Of a stretch of 50,248 nt of DNA, positions 1 to 9,486 are shown piece by piece. Each line of letters begins with the position of its first letter. The first letter of the stretch is position 1. The position numbers were made by a program, and so were the translations under genes. The notes under the pieces were generated by a model. That model saw only the letters and a list, made by a program, of their open reading frames with translations, was not told the DNA's origin and did no database searches. This DNA comes from Bacillus sp. AFS037270 (lineage in GTDB: Bacteria; Bacillota; Bacilli; Bacillales_B; DSM-18226), in NCBI RefSeq assembly GCF_002585305.1, contig NZ_NUNF01000033.1, positions 84,121 through 134,368 of the forward strand, given 5' to 3'.

Positions 1-50
1 TGGCTTATGACCTCGAGGGGCTAGGCGCTGAAGCTGGACGTGTCTATACC
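1..50. repeat. End of a dispersed intergenic repeat (left window edge)
   Basis: The first ~50 bases contain GAGGGGCTAGGCGCTGAAGC. Read in reverse complement they resemble the start of the element at the right edge of the window (GCGC, AGCCCCT, GGTCA in the same order). I take both as parts of one long Bacillaceae intergenic repeat family. No coding potential is seen. The element runs out of the window, so its full length is unknown. Confidence 0.5.
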
Positions 51-98
51 TGTAAAAAGTTATCCACAAGTAGTAAATCTATAATTTCCTGGGCCAAT

Positions 99-127
99 AA
101 AAAAGAGAGGCAGAATTCCTGCCTCTC
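99..127 (-). terminator. Terminator of the cys operon
   Basis: A perfect 9-bp stem (GAGAGGCAG / CTGCCTCTC) with a 5-nt loop is followed on the minus strand by six T residues. It lies 8 bases beyond the cysI stop codon, the expected place for the end of the sulfur assimilation transcript. Confidence 0.85.
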
Positions 128-134
128 AATTACA

Positions 135-1853
135 TTATTCGTGGAAATTAGTACCATCGGTTGTTGCTTTCACGATACCCGCACGAATCACAAAGTCACC
201 GAAGTGCTCGTCTTCCTGTCTTTCTTTCGCGTAGCGAGGAAGAATTACACGCAGCTCTTTTAGAATTTCTTCTTCGCCGATATTTTCACGGTACATTTTA
301 CTTAGACGTGAACCGTCATGTGCTGCACCTAGATACATATTGTATTTTCCAACCGCTTTACCGATAAAACCGATTTCTCCAAGGGCGTGTCTTGCACAAC
401 CGTTTGGACAGCCTGTCATCCGGATGGTAATTTCTTTATCACGTAAGCCGCTCTCATCAACGATCTCTTCAATTTTTGTAATCAGAGAAGGTAAATAGCG
501 CTCTGCTTCTGCCATCGCTAATCCGCATGTAGGAAGAGCGACACAAGCCATTGAACTGCGGCGGAGAGCAGAATAATGCTTGCCGTCTGTTAAACCATAT
601 TCTTCAATCAATTCATTGATCTTCTTCTTTTTCTGGCTAGAAACATTGGCAATAATTACGTTTTGGTTACCGGTCAAGTGGAAATCACCAGTATGAACCT
701 TGGCGATCTCGCGCAAGCCGGTCTTTAATTTATAATCTGGGTAGTCAGCTACACGGCCGTTTTCAATAAATAGAGTAAAGTTCCATTTCCCTTGAACACC
801 TTTTACCCAGCCATAACGGTCGCCGTTAGAATCAAATTTAAATGGCTTCGCTTCTTCCAGGCTCCAGCCAAGACGGTTTTCAAGTTCAGCCTTGACGTTT
901 TCCAGACCAAGTCTGTCAACTGTGTACTTAAAGCGCGCATTTTTACGAACGGAACGGTTACCGTAATCACGTTGGATTGTAATTGTCTTTTCAGCCACTT
1001 CATAAAGTTGGTGCGGCTTAACGAAGCCAATCACTTTTGCAAGCTGTGGATATGTTGCGGTATCACCGTGTGACATCCCCATACCTCCGCCAATACCTAC
1101 GTTAAAGCCGATTAGTTTGCCATCTTCGACAATCGCAATGAAGGCAAGGTCTTGTGAAAAGACATCGATGTCATTGGAAGGCGGAACAGCGATACCAATT
1201 TTGAACTTACGAGGCAGGTAAGTTGGACCATACATTGGTTCCACTTCTTCGAATTCAGGAGTGCCGGCCACTTTTTCTTCATCCAGCCATACTTCATAAT
1301 AAGCTCTTGTTTTTGGAAGAAGATCATCACTTAATTTTTTAGACCATTCATACACTTCAGCATGAATCTCCGATTGATATGGATTCGAAGCACACATTAC
1401 GTTACGGTTTACATCACCGCAGGCTGCGATGGTATCCATAAGTGCAGAATTAATTTCCTGAATGGTGCTTTTCATATTCCATTTTAGAATGCCGTGCATT
1501 TGCCATGTCTCACGTGTGGTCAGCTTTAAAGTGCCGTTACCATATTTGTCAGCAAGTTCATCCATAACAAGCCACTGGCTCGGTGCTGCCACTCCCCCTG
1601 GAAGGCGGACACGAAGCATGAATTGATAAGCTGGTTCGAGTTTTTGCTTGGCACGCTCGTTGCGAAGATCGCGGTCGTCCTGCAAGTAGCTGCCATGGTG
1701 TTTCATTAGACGGTTATCGTCGTCTGGAATACCGGCGCTGATTCGATCCTGCATAACTTCTTTCAACGTACCGCGCAGATAGTTGCTTCGTACTTTTATA
1801 TCCTCAACATCACTTGGTGGTCCATCTGGTGCTTTTAAAATTTGATTAACCAT
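135..1853 (-). CDS. cysI: Assimilatory sulfite reductase, hemoprotein (beta) subunit
   Basis: CysI reduces sulfite to sulfide with six electrons delivered by the CysJ flavoprotein, using a siroheme coupled to a [4Fe-4S] cluster in the cytoplasm. The 572-residue length is normal for the family. The four cluster and siroheme cysteines are visible as C-X5-C (Cys437, Cys443) and C-X3-C (Cys482, Cys486, in TGCPNGCAR). The nitrite/sulfite reductase signature around MCASNP is near residue 153. It is the last gene of the operon, 28 bases after cysJ, with an AAGGAG site before its ATG, and is followed by a strong terminator. The siroheme genes cobA and sirB lie upstream in the same operon. Confidence 0.96.
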   Translation of the reverse strand: MVNQILKAPDGPPSDVEDIKVRSNYLRGTLKEVMQDRISAGIPDDDNRLMKHHGSYLQDDRDLRNERAKQKLEPAYQFMLRVRLPGGVAAPSQWLVMDELADKYGNGTLKLTTRETWQMHGILKWNMKSTIQEINSALMDTIAACGDVNRNVMCASNPYQSEIHAEVYEWSKKLSDDLLPKTRAYYEVWLDEEKVAGTPEFEEVEPMYGPTYLPRKFKIGIAVPPSNDIDVFSQDLAFIAIVEDGKLIGFNVGIGGGMGMSHGDTATYPQLAKVIGFVKPHQLYEVAEKTITIQRDYGNRSVRKNARFKYTVDRLGLENVKAELENRLGWSLEEAKPFKFDSNGDRYGWVKGVQGKWNFTLFIENGRVADYPDYKLKTGLREIAKVHTGDFHLTGNQNVIIANVSSQKKKKINELIEEYGLTDGKHYSALRRSSMACVALPTCGLAMAEAERYLPSLITKIEEIVDESGLRDKEITIRMTGCPNGCARHALGEIGFIGKAVGKYNMYLGAAHDGSRLSKMYRENIGEEEILKELRVILPRYAKERQEDEHFGDFVIRAGIVKATTDGTNFHE

Positions 1854-1881
1854 GTTGAATTAAAACTCCTTCCCCTTAAAA

Positions 1882-3681
1882 TCAATATACATCCCGCTGG
1901 TAACGTTTTTGCTGCTGCATGTCGGCTAAGTATGCCTCTGCTTGTTCGCGGCTCATGCTGCCTTCTTTTTCAATGATGTCGATAAGTGTTTGATGAACAT
2001 CATGTGCCATGTGCTTCTCATCACCACAAATGTATACGACCGCACCGTCTTGAAGCCATTGGAATAATTCCTTGCTTTGTTCTTGCATGCGGTGCTGTAC
2101 ATAAACCTTTTGGTCAGTGTCTCTTGAAAAGGCTACATCTAGTTTCGTTAATGTACCGTTTTGCAGCCACTTTTGCCATTCAACTTGGTAAAGGAAGTCA
2201 GTCACGAAATGCTGATCACCGAAGAACAGCCATGATTTTCCTTCTGCCCCAGTTTCTTCTCGTTCCTGCATGAAGGAACGGAACGGCGCAACACCCGTAC
2301 CAGGTCCAACCATAATAATCGGTGTTTCTGGGTTTTGTGGCAGTTTATAGTTTTCGTTTTGCTGGACGTATACATTGAGGATATCCCCAGGATTAATACG
2401 GTCAGCTACTAATGTCGAACAAACCCCATTCCGGCTGCGTCCATGTGCATCGTAGCGAACAGCGCCAATCGTCAAATGAACTTCATCAGGATTAGCTGCT
2501 AAGCTTGAAGCAATTGAATAAAGACGGCTTGGTATTTTTCTTAAGATAGAGACGAACTCCTGTGCTGTTACGTTCCAAGGCGTGTAGTCACGAACTAAAT
2601 CAATTAAGTCACGTCCATGAATATAAGCTTTTACCTCTTCTTCTTTACCAGGTGCAAGAAGATCCTGTAACTCTTTATTTCCTGTCAGGTCTGCTGCTTT
2701 TTGAAGAAATGGCTTTGTTAGAACGCTAATTTCATAATAAGAAACAAGCGCATCTCGTAAGGTACGAACGTCTCCCTGTTTCATTGTTACTTTTTCATCA
2801 GGGTTCATATTTAATTCCTTGATTAATAGATCCACTAACTCTGGATCGTTGTCTGGATAAATTCCAAGAGCGTCTCCCGGCTCGAATGTTAGGCCAGAAC
2901 CTTCAAGTGAAATCTCAAGGTGATGTGTTTCTTTATTTGAGCCTCTGCCGTTCAGGTTGATATTTTCAAGAACTTCTGCTTTAAATGGGTTCGTTCTTGA
3001 GTAAACCGATTCGACTGCTGGGTTTACTGTCGTTTGAGCTTGTGCTTGAGTCACTCCAGCGGCCTCACCTAAACTTGCAAGAACTCCTTCAAGCCATTCT
3101 GCAGCAGGTTCATCAAAGTCAACATCACAATCAAAACGTGGATATAGACGTGTTCCTCCCAGTTCTTCAAGCCGACCATCGAAGTCTTTTCCTGTTTGGC
3201 AGAAAAATTCATAGGAGCTGTCGCCAAGTGCTAAAACAGAGAAATGTAAGTCTTCTAGTTTTGGTGCTCTTTTGCTATATAAGAACTCATGGAAGCTAAT
3301 CGCATTATCAGGCGGATCCCCTTCTCCATGAGTGCTCGCAATGATTAGAAGATTTTGAAGCTTCTTAAGATTGTTTGGTTTAAAATCGCTCATGGCGCTG
3401 ACGGTTACTTGGTATCCGTTTGCTTCAAGAGTTTGTGCTGATTTTTTTGCTAAACCTCGTGCGTTCCCAGTTTGAGAACCGTAAAGGATGGTTACCTCTT
3501 TAGAGATTTTTTGATTTTCAGCTGGAAGTTGTGCTAATTGGGCTGATGCGGTTCCCAATTGGGAGCCGGCAAGATAGCCGCTTAGCCAAACTTTTTGTGT
3601 TTCTGACAAGGTTGGCAGGAGTCTGTTTAGAAGCTCCACCTGCTCCTCTGTAAACGGGCTGTTCAATACCTGAAGTTGCAA
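1882..3681 (-). CDS. cysJ: Assimilatory sulfite reductase (NADPH), flavoprotein (alpha) subunit
   Basis: CysJ passes electrons from NADPH through FAD and FMN to CysI. The order of domains is clear in its 599 residues: an N-terminal flavodoxin (FMN) domain with LYGSQTGNARG at 67-77, a connecting/FAD domain with RLYSIASS, and an NADP-binding domain with GPGTGVAPFR at 459-468 and CGDEKHMA near 552. The C terminus RYQRDVY is typical of the family. The start is preceded by a GAGGTGG site. A 190-base gap separates it from sirB, so an internal promoter for cysJI is possible. In Bacillus subtilis cysJI is a separate operon; here it sits behind the cysH-type operon. Confidence 0.96.
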   Translation of the reverse strand: MQLQVLNSPFTEEQVELLNRLLPTLSETQKVWLSGYLAGSQLGTASAQLAQLPAENQKISKEVTILYGSQTGNARGLAKKSAQTLEANGYQVTVSAMSDFKPNNLKKLQNLLIIASTHGEGDPPDNAISFHEFLYSKRAPKLEDLHFSVLALGDSSYEFFCQTGKDFDGRLEELGGTRLYPRFDCDVDFDEPAAEWLEGVLASLGEAAGVTQAQAQTTVNPAVESVYSRTNPFKAEVLENINLNGRGSNKETHHLEISLEGSGLTFEPGDALGIYPDNDPELVDLLIKELNMNPDEKVTMKQGDVRTLRDALVSYYEISVLTKPFLQKAADLTGNKELQDLLAPGKEEEVKAYIHGRDLIDLVRDYTPWNVTAQEFVSILRKIPSRLYSIASSLAANPDEVHLTIGAVRYDAHGRSRNGVCSTLVADRINPGDILNVYVQQNENYKLPQNPETPIIMVGPGTGVAPFRSFMQEREETGAEGKSWLFFGDQHFVTDFLYQVEWQKWLQNGTLTKLDVAFSRDTDQKVYVQHRMQEQSKELFQWLQDGAVVYICGDEKHMAHDVHQTLIDIIEKEGSMSREQAEAYLADMQQQKRYQRDVY

Positions 3682-3821
3682 CTATACCACCTCACATGGA
3701 ATAAAAAATTATTATTTTAGAAAATTATTGAGAAAAGTCTCTCTAATAATCTAGCATGCCATTTTTTTATGATTCAGACAACTATTAATCTAAAAAATAC
3801 ACTGAATTTTTAATATTAATT

Positions 3822-3852
3822 ATCGTTCATTCAATTTTTTTGAGGATACGGG
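3822..3852 (-). promoter_or_regulatory. Weak candidate ECF-type promoter upstream of cysJ
   Basis: On the minus strand CCCGTATC is followed 17 bases later by AACGAT. This resembles the paired element upstream of the sigma gene at 14313 and the yrzI-like gene at 14561 (CCCGTATC, 16 bases, AACGTT). The downstream box and the spacing each differ slightly, so this is only a suggestion. It would start transcription about 135 bases before cysJ. Confidence 0.2.
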
Positions 3853-3871
3853 CATAAAAACGGTTAGACAA

Positions 3872-4597
3872 CTAGCTTTCCGTTGCCCGCTCAACCACAA
3901 TATCCTCAATTACCCGATGGCTGCTCAAAATACCTGTATGATAAATTTCACGGCCCAGCTTCGACCACTTGCGGATCTCTGCCGTTACCTCCGCAATCAG
4001 GAGCCCAGTGAATAATAAATAAGGAATCACAATCACCTTACCCTCAGCATCATTCAGCACCGCCGCTAACCCCTCTTGCAGGCGAGGTTCCGCTGCCGCC
4101 AAATAACATACCGAAACGCCTGTAATACCAAGCCGTTCCTTCACGCCATCTGCAATTAAGCCGAAATCTGCCAGAGTAGCAGGATCACTGCTCCCCCTTC
4201 CGACAATCAACACTCGATCCTGAAACCCGACTGGACCTGCGGTCACTCGAACTAGTTCAGCCACTGCATCCAGAATCTTACTTTGAACACCGAAAGGATC
4301 CTTTACATTGATCGAAATATTCGGGTAAGCCGAGCTTAACACCTTAAGCACATTTGGAATATCCTGCTTTATATGCCCTGCAGCCAATAAAAACAGGGGA
4401 ACAACCGTTACTTCCGTTGCGCCTTTCTCTACACACCGCCTAAAACCTTCTTCAATCGACGGCTCTGTTAACTCTAGAAAACTAATTTCTTGCAGCGCCA
4501 CATCCACGCGCTCACTTACTCTTGCAAAAAAGGCCCTTGCCTCGTCTGCTCCTTTTTTCGAGCGTGTACCATGACCAATGTATAAAATGGCTTTCAT
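3872..4597 (-). CDS. sirB: Sirohydrochlorin ferrochelatase
   Basis: SirB inserts Fe2+ into sirohydrochlorin, the last step of siroheme synthesis, supplying the cofactor for CysI. The 241-residue protein begins MKAILYIGHGTRSKKGADEA, the CbiX/SirB signature with its metal-binding His. A second half-domain follows near residue 123 (VLIVGRGSSDP), as in two-domain SirB. I chose the ATG at 4597 because GGAGGGG lies six bases upstream; in-frame TTG (4612) and ATG (4603) codons overlap or abut that site. It follows cobA by about 18 bases. The middle enzyme, precorrin-2 dehydrogenase (SirC), is not in the window. Confidence 0.88.
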   Translation of the reverse strand: MKAILYIGHGTRSKKGADEARAFFARVSERVDVALQEISFLELTEPSIEEGFRRCVEKGATEVTVVPLFLLAAGHIKQDIPNVLKVLSSAYPNISINVKDPFGVQSKILDAVAELVRVTAGPVGFQDRVLIVGRGSSDPATLADFGLIADGVKERLGITGVSVCYLAAAEPRLQEGLAAVLNDAEGKVIVIPYLLFTGLLIAEVTAEIRKWSKLGREIYHTGILSSHRVIEDIVVERATES

Positions 4598-4615
4598 CTT
4601 CATCCCCTCCAAACA

Positions 4616-5395
4616 CTACCCATGAACAACCGGCAGTTTAGGAACAATTTCCTCTTGAAACCAGTTTAACCGATTATGAAGCTTTACAACCTCGCCAATC
4701 ACAATCATGCTTGGATTTGAGATTGCAGCTTCCTTCACAAGATCCTCGATGGTTTCAAGCGTTCCAACAACCGTTTGCTGATCACTTAGCGTCCCCCAAT
4801 GTACAAGCGCAATTGGAGTATCGGGTGATTTGCCGGCTGAGATTAACTGCTCCGTTATGGTCGGAAGATGAGATACACCCATATAAATACAAAGCGTATC
4901 CACTCCATTAGCCAAATGATACCATTGATGTTCCGCTGCAACATTACCAGCGGCCTGATGTCCCGTGATAAAAGCAAAACTTTTGCTCAAACTGCGATGG
5001 GTGACTGGAATTCCGGCATAAGCGGATGCGGCGATCCCGGAAGTAATCCCGGGAACCACTTCAAACGGAACATCGTGCTTCACACATTCTTCCGCTTCCT
5101 CGCCGCCGCGTCCAAATACAAATGGATCGCCGCCTTTTAACCTCACAACCTGATAGCCTTTTTTCGCGTATTTAACTAAAAAATGGTTAATGGTTTCTTG
5201 CTTCATTGTATGGTAGTTGGGGAGCTTTCCGCAGTAAACAAGCTGCGCCCCTTCTTTTGCAAACTCAAGTAGTTCAGGATTTACGAGCCGATCATAGAGG
5301 ATGACATCGGCTTCCTGCAGGCATCGTAATCCTTTGACCGTTATTAAATCTGGATCTCCTGGACCCGCACCCACTAAATAAACCTTGCCAGCCAT
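4616..5395 (-). CDS. cobA: Uroporphyrinogen-III C-methyltransferase
   Basis: This SUMT enzyme adds two methyl groups from S-adenosylmethionine to uroporphyrinogen III, giving precorrin-2 for siroheme. Family signatures are the N-terminal VYLVGAGPGDPDLITVKG (GAGPGDPD at residues 9-16), the RLKGGDPFVFGRGGEE loop and VPGITSGIAA. At 259 residues it is a single-domain enzyme, not the fused CysG type. It sits between cysC and sirB in the sulfur operon, so it serves sulfite reductase rather than cobalamin. The ATG is preceded by AAAGGA. Confidence 0.93.
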   Translation of the reverse strand: MAGKVYLVGAGPGDPDLITVKGLRCLQEADVILYDRLVNPELLEFAKEGAQLVYCGKLPNYHTMKQETINHFLVKYAKKGYQVVRLKGGDPFVFGRGGEEAEECVKHDVPFEVVPGITSGIAASAYAGIPVTHRSLSKSFAFITGHQAAGNVAAEHQWYHLANGVDTLCIYMGVSHLPTITEQLISAGKSPDTPIALVHWGTLSDQQTVVGTLETIEDLVKEAAISNPSMIVIGEVVKLHNRLNWFQEEIVPKLPVVHG

Positions 5396-5416
5396 GGCTG
5401 TTCATCCTTTCCCTAA

Positions 5417-6016
5417 CTAGATAATGTTCTTACTTTGCAAGTATTGAAAAATCTGCTCGACTGCTTCACCCACTGAAAATTTGTCAGAGCGTATAGTGAT
5501 TTCTGGACGCTCGGGTGCTTCATATGGAGAATCAATTCCTGTAAAATCTTTAATTTCGCCGCGGCGAGCTTTTTCATAAAGCTTTTTTGGATCACGAGCT
5601 TCACATTGTTCTATTGGGCAGTCAATGTATACTTCAACAAACTCGCCCTCTTCAAACAATGCACGAACCTGATCACGGTCGGAGCGGAATGGAGAAATAA
5701 ACGCCGTTGTGACAACTGCACCGCTGTCGACAAATAATTTTGCCACTTCTCCAATTCGGCGGATATTTTCTGTTCTGTCATAATCTGAAAAGCCTAAGTC
5801 CTTGTTTAAACCATGACGGATATTATCACCATCTAGGACATATTCATTAATTCCCTGACGATATAATTCACTTGAAACGGCATTAGCAATCGTTGATTTA
5901 CCAGAACCGGAAAGGCCAGTAAACCAAAGAACACAGCTTCCATGACCATTTTGAGCGCGGCGGTCTGCTTTCGAAACCGTTGCAGAGTGCCATGTAATAT
6001 TCGTTGCTTTAGTCAT
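5417..6016 (-). CDS. cysC: Adenylylsulfate (APS) kinase
   Basis: CysC phosphorylates APS to PAPS with ATP. The 199-residue protein shows the P-loop GLSGSGKSTIAN at residues 34-45, the DGDNIRHGLNKDLGFS motif and the FISPFRSDRD segment, all standard for APS kinases. It follows sat by 15 bases with an AAGGAGG site, and the two act in sequence. The cysH product of this operon has the extra cysteines of iron-sulfur APS reductases, so PAPS may be a side branch rather than an obligatory intermediate. Confidence 0.95.
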   Translation of the reverse strand: MTKATNITWHSATVSKADRRAQNGHGSCVLWFTGLSGSGKSTIANAVSSELYRQGINEYVLDGDNIRHGLNKDLGFSDYDRTENIRRIGEVAKLFVDSGAVVTTAFISPFRSDRDQVRALFEEGEFVEVYIDCPIEQCEARDPKKLYEKARRGEIKDFTGIDSPYEAPERPEITIRSDKFSVGEAVEQIFQYLQSKNII

Positions 6017-6031
6017 TGTTGTTTATCCTCC

Positions 6032-7189
6032 TTAGACCGTTGCGGCTTCTTCTTTCATACCTTCGATTAATACTTCCACTACTTCTTTACGGCTGAATGT
6101 AGCAGGAGGAAGGACACCGGCGCGAAGCATTTCCCTAACTTTAGTACCAGAAAGGATCACGCGGTCTTCTTTGCTGTGCGGGCAAGTTTTATCAGATGCC
6201 ATACCCTCACACTTTGTGCAATAGAAGCTGTGTTCAAAGAACATTGGTTTAATGCCAAGTTCGCCTTCAGCGAAATTGCTGAAAATGTACTGTGCATCAT
6301 ATGTTCCGTAATAGTTGCCTACACCAGCATGGTCGCGGCCAACGATGAAGTGCGTGCAGCCAAAGTTTTTACGGGCAATCGCATGGAAAATCGCTTCTCT
6401 TGGTCCGGCATAACGCATTGCTGCTGGATATACACCAAGTTGTACACGTTCAGCAGGATAGTAATTATCTAGTAATACACGGTAGCTTTTTAAACGAACT
6501 TCTGCTGAAATATCGTCTGATTTTGTTTCCCCTACAAGCGGGCTTACGAATAGTCCATCAACTGTTTCTAAGGCAGCTTTTTGGATGTACTCATGTGCAC
6601 GGTGGATTGGATTTCTGGTTTGGAAGCCAACGATTGTTTTCCAGCCTTTTGCTTCGAACATCGCACGTGTTTCTTTTGGCTCATACCAAACATCCGCGAA
6701 TACGCCTTTATCAGATTTTTTAACAAGTGTAATATCCCCTGCTACATAAACAGGTCCTCTTTCATATAAACGTTTAACGCCTGGATGGGCGACTTCGTCT
6801 GTTTTGTAAACTTCAATTGCTTCTTTATCTAAATCTGGCTCATACCATTCAGATACTTTGATTACACCATAAACCTCGTTTTGAAAAACTAACTTGATTT
6901 CTTCTCCTACTTTGAGTGTTGCAGCCGTTTCATAGGAAACAGGCAATGTAACTGGAATGGACCAGATGGTATTGTCTGCCAAACGCATGTTAGAAACAAC
7001 ATTTTCGTAGTCGGCTTTTCCAAGGAACCCTGTTAGAGGGCTGAATAGTCCTACACCAATCAACTCTAGATCACTCAATGCAATGGCATCAATCTCAAGT
7101 TCTTTCTCGATGTTTGTTAAATCATAAGTTGGGTCGAATGCTTGAATTAGTTTTCCTCCGTGAGGTGCTGGTAAAAATGACACTTTCAA
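6032..7189 (-). CDS. sat: Sulfate adenylyltransferase (ATP sulfurylase)
   Basis: Sat activates sulfate with ATP to form APS and pyrophosphate. At 385 residues it is the single-function bacterial type. The catalytic RNPIHRAHE motif is at residues 192-200 and VGRDHAGVG follows near 280. A C-terminal CTKC...CPH cluster, probably zinc-binding, is also present as in Bacillus homologues. The start is TTG at 7189, with AAAGGA upstream. The gene lies 57 bases after the sulfate transporter cysP and 15 bases before cysC. Confidence 0.95.
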   Translation of the reverse strand: MKVSFLPAPHGGKLIQAFDPTYDLTNIEKELEIDAIALSDLELIGVGLFSPLTGFLGKADYENVVSNMRLADNTIWSIPVTLPVSYETAATLKVGEEIKLVFQNEVYGVIKVSEWYEPDLDKEAIEVYKTDEVAHPGVKRLYERGPVYVAGDITLVKKSDKGVFADVWYEPKETRAMFEAKGWKTIVGFQTRNPIHRAHEYIQKAALETVDGLFVSPLVGETKSDDISAEVRLKSYRVLLDNYYPAERVQLGVYPAAMRYAGPREAIFHAIARKNFGCTHFIVGRDHAGVGNYYGTYDAQYIFSNFAEGELGIKPMFFEHSFYCTKCEGMASDKTCPHSKEDRVILSGTKVREMLRAGVLPPATFSRKEVVEVLIEGMKEEAATV

Positions 7190-7246
7190 TCAAGTCCTTT
7201 CTTTTTTGAGAAGTTATATATCAATAAAAATATGAAACTAGCAGAT

Positions 7247-8314
7247 TTAATCTTTCGCAATCTCCTGGTGTACCGTAATACTTGGTTTTTGTCTTTTCAT
7301 TAAGGACATTACACCAAAGACGGATATTAACACCCCGGCCATTGCGATGATAGGGTAAAAATTATGTTCAATAATCATTTGGATTAATGTATATGATAAT
7401 ACCATGGATAAAACCGGTGATACAATCCAAACTGTAAGAAGTTGTACGACGATATCTTTTTTTAAAACAGATTTGCCATTTTTAGCAAATCCAATCCCGA
7501 TAATCGAGGATGTGGTAATTTGTGTCAACGGAACTGGAATTCCAAAAACAGAAGCAATCGTTACAATCGTTGCACCTGTTCCTGAGATCACGCAGCCCTC
7601 TTCTAACCGCAGTGCCGTAATTTTCTTCCCATTCGTCTCAAGGACGCGATGACCGAGGATGAGTGCCCCGCCGGCTACGAATAAACCGCCCCACAAGATC
7701 CCATCTTCGGTAGAAATTATTTGGGCCCCGACCAGAGGACCTACGGCATTGGCCACATTGTTCATTCCAGCTGAAAAGGCTTCGAACAATCCCATAAAAA
7801 CGACTAATACAGAAAGAAAAGGGACTGCCTTCGGTGCTTCCATCCATTTTTTCAAGTGTTTATTTTTTAATAGATACGTAACCGAGATCGCAATGATAAA
7901 GGCAACAAATGGCGTCAGCAGCCAGAATAGCAAAATCCAAACTAATTTGCTGACAAACACGGATTGATAAACAATCCCTGCACCAATCACAGCACCTACC
8001 GCTACTTCACTCGTTGAAAGCGGAATTCCGAAGATATTCGCTAGGAACAATGACAGTGCCGCAGAAGTTAAAACAATTAAGGCAACCGGGACCGTAAACG
8101 TGCTGCTTGGGACAATCCCGCTTCCCAGCGTTTTCACAACTTCTCCGCCGCCAAGCCATGCTCCAAAGAAAACGGTGATACTGCATAACAGCAAGGCCAG
8201 CCTTTTTTTTACGACACCTGCTCCGTAGGCAATCCCCATCGAAGCTGCTGCCCCGCTGGCACCTATATTAATGGCGAAAAACAAACCAATCATCATGGCA
8301 ATAATTGTGAGCAA
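7247..8314 (-). CDS. cysP: Sulfate permease of the inorganic phosphate transporter (PiT) family
   Basis: This 355-residue membrane protein has about ten hydrophobic helices and the repeated PiT-family signatures (NIGASGAAASMGIAYGAG near the N terminus and GMNNVANAVGPL in the second half). The Bacillus subtilis relative in the same position, CysP, imports sulfate. The placement between cysH and sat supports sulfate rather than phosphate as the substrate. The start is TTG at 8314 with a strong AAAGGAGGG eight bases upstream. The central loop is short compared with PiT phosphate carriers. Confidence 0.88.
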   Translation of the reverse strand: MLTIIAMMIGLFFAINIGASGAAASMGIAYGAGVVKKRLALLLCSITVFFGAWLGGGEVVKTLGSGIVPSSTFTVPVALIVLTSAALSLFLANIFGIPLSTSEVAVGAVIGAGIVYQSVFVSKLVWILLFWLLTPFVAFIIAISVTYLLKNKHLKKWMEAPKAVPFLSVLVVFMGLFEAFSAGMNNVANAVGPLVGAQIISTEDGILWGGLFVAGGALILGHRVLETNGKKITALRLEEGCVISGTGATIVTIASVFGIPVPLTQITTSSIIGIGFAKNGKSVLKKDIVVQLLTVWIVSPVLSMVLSYTLIQMIIEHNFYPIIAMAGVLISVFGVMSLMKRQKPSITVHQEIAKD

Positions 8315-8468
8315 ATAAAATACCCTCCTTTAATCCCGCATTACGGACTTTTAACCCCCGCCTTTAAAATAATGATGGATTAAGAGCCCGAAGAGGTGGG
8401 CACTGCCCATCAATACCGGAATGGTTCAAAATCCACAGTGGGGATTTCCACGGTGGTGATGCTCTGGC
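8315..8468 (-). other. cysH-cysP intergenic leader with two small hairpins
   Basis: This 154-base gap is unusually long for the operon. On the minus strand it can form AAATCC-CCACTGT-GGATTT (near 8430-8448) and GGGCA-G-TGCCC (near 8398-8408). Neither has a clear T tract. No open frame with a ribosome site was seen. The hairpins could adjust cysP expression or mRNA stability, but I see no proof. Confidence 0.3.
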
Positions 8469-9185
8469 TTAACGGGTATGTAAGCCGCATTCTGTCTTGC
8501 CGCTGCCTGACCAGCGTCCTGCGCGTGAATCCCCGCCATCTCCAACCGGCTTTGTGCAAGGGAAACAGCCAATACTAGGGTAATTTTGGTCATGTAAGGT
8601 GTTGTATGGAAGATCCTTACTCTTGATGTAATCCCAAACCTCATCCCAAGTCCAATGGATTAATGGGCAAACTTTAATATTTTCGAATTTTTCATCCTTA
8701 TTAAGGAATTCAGTGTTGGCTCTTGTTGGTGACTGTTCCCGGCGCAGTCCTGAGATCCACGCTTGTTTAGCAGTCAATGTCTCCCTTAGTGGGATTACCT
8801 TACGAATGTTGCAGCACTGATTGGCATCTCTAAGCCATAAAGCTGAGCCATATTGTGCTGCTTGTTCATCAAGACTTACTTTCGGTTGTTTTCGCTCAAT
8901 CCGCAGTGTTGGGAAGCGGGCTTCGATTTTGTCGATTACCTCGTAGGTTTCAGGAAAATGGAGCCCTGTGTCTAAAAATACGATATGGGCATCAGGCTTT
9001 ACCTGATGAATGAGGTCAATCAACACAATCGCTTCTGCACCAAAACTTGATGCATATACGATTTCTTCATCGGGATAGTTGTTATAGGCCCATTCTAATA
9101 CCGCACGTGCCCCTTTTGTTTCATCATCAAAAGAAAATGTGTCTGAAATTTGTTGCCAATTTTGATACGTTATTGCAGCCGTCAT
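8469..9185 (-). CDS. cysH: Phosphoadenylyl/adenylyl-sulfate reductase, iron-sulfur type
   Basis: CysH reduces APS (and probably PAPS) to sulfite using thioredoxin. The 238-residue protein has the nucleotide-binding SSFGAEA at 47-53, a CC pair at 124-125, CFPC at 207-210 and the catalytic ECGLH near the C terminus (Cys233). The CC...CXXC set is the [4Fe-4S] signature of assimilatory APS reductases and of Bacillus CysH, and is absent from enterobacterial PAPS reductase. The ATG has AAAGGAGG seven bases upstream. It is the second gene of the S-box operon. Confidence 0.94.
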   Translation of the reverse strand: MTAAITYQNWQQISDTFSFDDETKGARAVLEWAYNNYPDEEIVYASSFGAEAIVLIDLIHQVKPDAHIVFLDTGLHFPETYEVIDKIEARFPTLRIERKQPKVSLDEQAAQYGSALWLRDANQCCNIRKVIPLRETLTAKQAWISGLRREQSPTRANTEFLNKDEKFENIKVCPLIHWTWDEVWDYIKSKDLPYNTLHDQNYPSIGCFPCTKPVGDGGDSRAGRWSGSGKTECGLHTR

Positions 9186-9207
9186 TCTACATGCCTCCTT
9201 TTTTCAT

Positions 9208-9236
9208 AAAAAAACGTCTTCCTGGATGGTTGACGT
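9208..9236 (-). terminator. Possible weak attenuator between yezD and cysH
   Basis: On the minus strand ACGTC and GACGT enclose a 13-base loop and are followed by seven T residues, just before the cysH ribosome site. The stem is only 5 bp, so at most partial termination is expected. Confidence 0.35.
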
Positions 9237-9259
9237 GTGGTCAGCCTCCAGTGTTCTGG

Positions 9260-9415
9260 TCAGCGGATTTTATTTTGTTTAAGACGAACCTTTTCATTTT
9301 TTTCTATTTGTACAATCTTGCCATCCTGAACTACTAGTGTAATCGAGCCAAATTTTAAAGAAACCAACATGTTCTCTAAATGAGTAATTAGTTCTTCCCT
9401 TTCAGCACTGTTCAG
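9260..9415 (-). CDS. yezD: YezD family small protein (DUF2292)
   Basis: The protein carries the DUF2292 pattern: a short helix (EREELITHLENMLVSL), then FGSITLVVQDGKIVQIEKNEKV. Family members are often found with sulfur or methionine genes; their function is unknown. An in-frame ATG at 9454 lies inside the riboswitch terminator hairpin and is unlikely to be used. The only well-placed ribosome site, AGGAGG at 9425-9430, points to CTG at 9415 (nine bases away), giving about 51 residues. A CTG start is rare, so the exact start is uncertain. It is the first gene after the S-box and is followed by cysH. Confidence 0.7.
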   Translation of the reverse strand: MNSAEREELITHLENMLVSLKFGSITLVVQDGKIVQIEKNEKVRLKQNKIR

Positions 9416-9436
9416 CTTGATTCGCCTCCTTTTTAC

Positions 9437-9469
9437 AAAAAACGCCTTCCCCATTTTAGGAAAGGCGTT
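9437..9469 (-). terminator. Intrinsic terminator of the SAM riboswitch
   Basis: On the minus strand AACGCCTTTCC pairs with GGGGAAGGCGTT and is followed by TTTT. It lies 18 bases after the S-box aptamer. A preceding GGTGTTTACTGG segment could form the alternative antiterminator pairing. This fits transcription termination when SAM is bound. Confidence 0.85.
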
Positions 9470-9486
9470 ACTAAACCAGTAAACAC

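Noticed and set aside
792..1073. Open frame opposite cysI on the plus strand
   Set aside because: It lies wholly inside a well-supported gene, lacks a ribosome site and has no recognisable domain.
4868..5140. 90-codon plus-strand frame opposite cobA
   Set aside because: Antisense shadow with no ribosome site.
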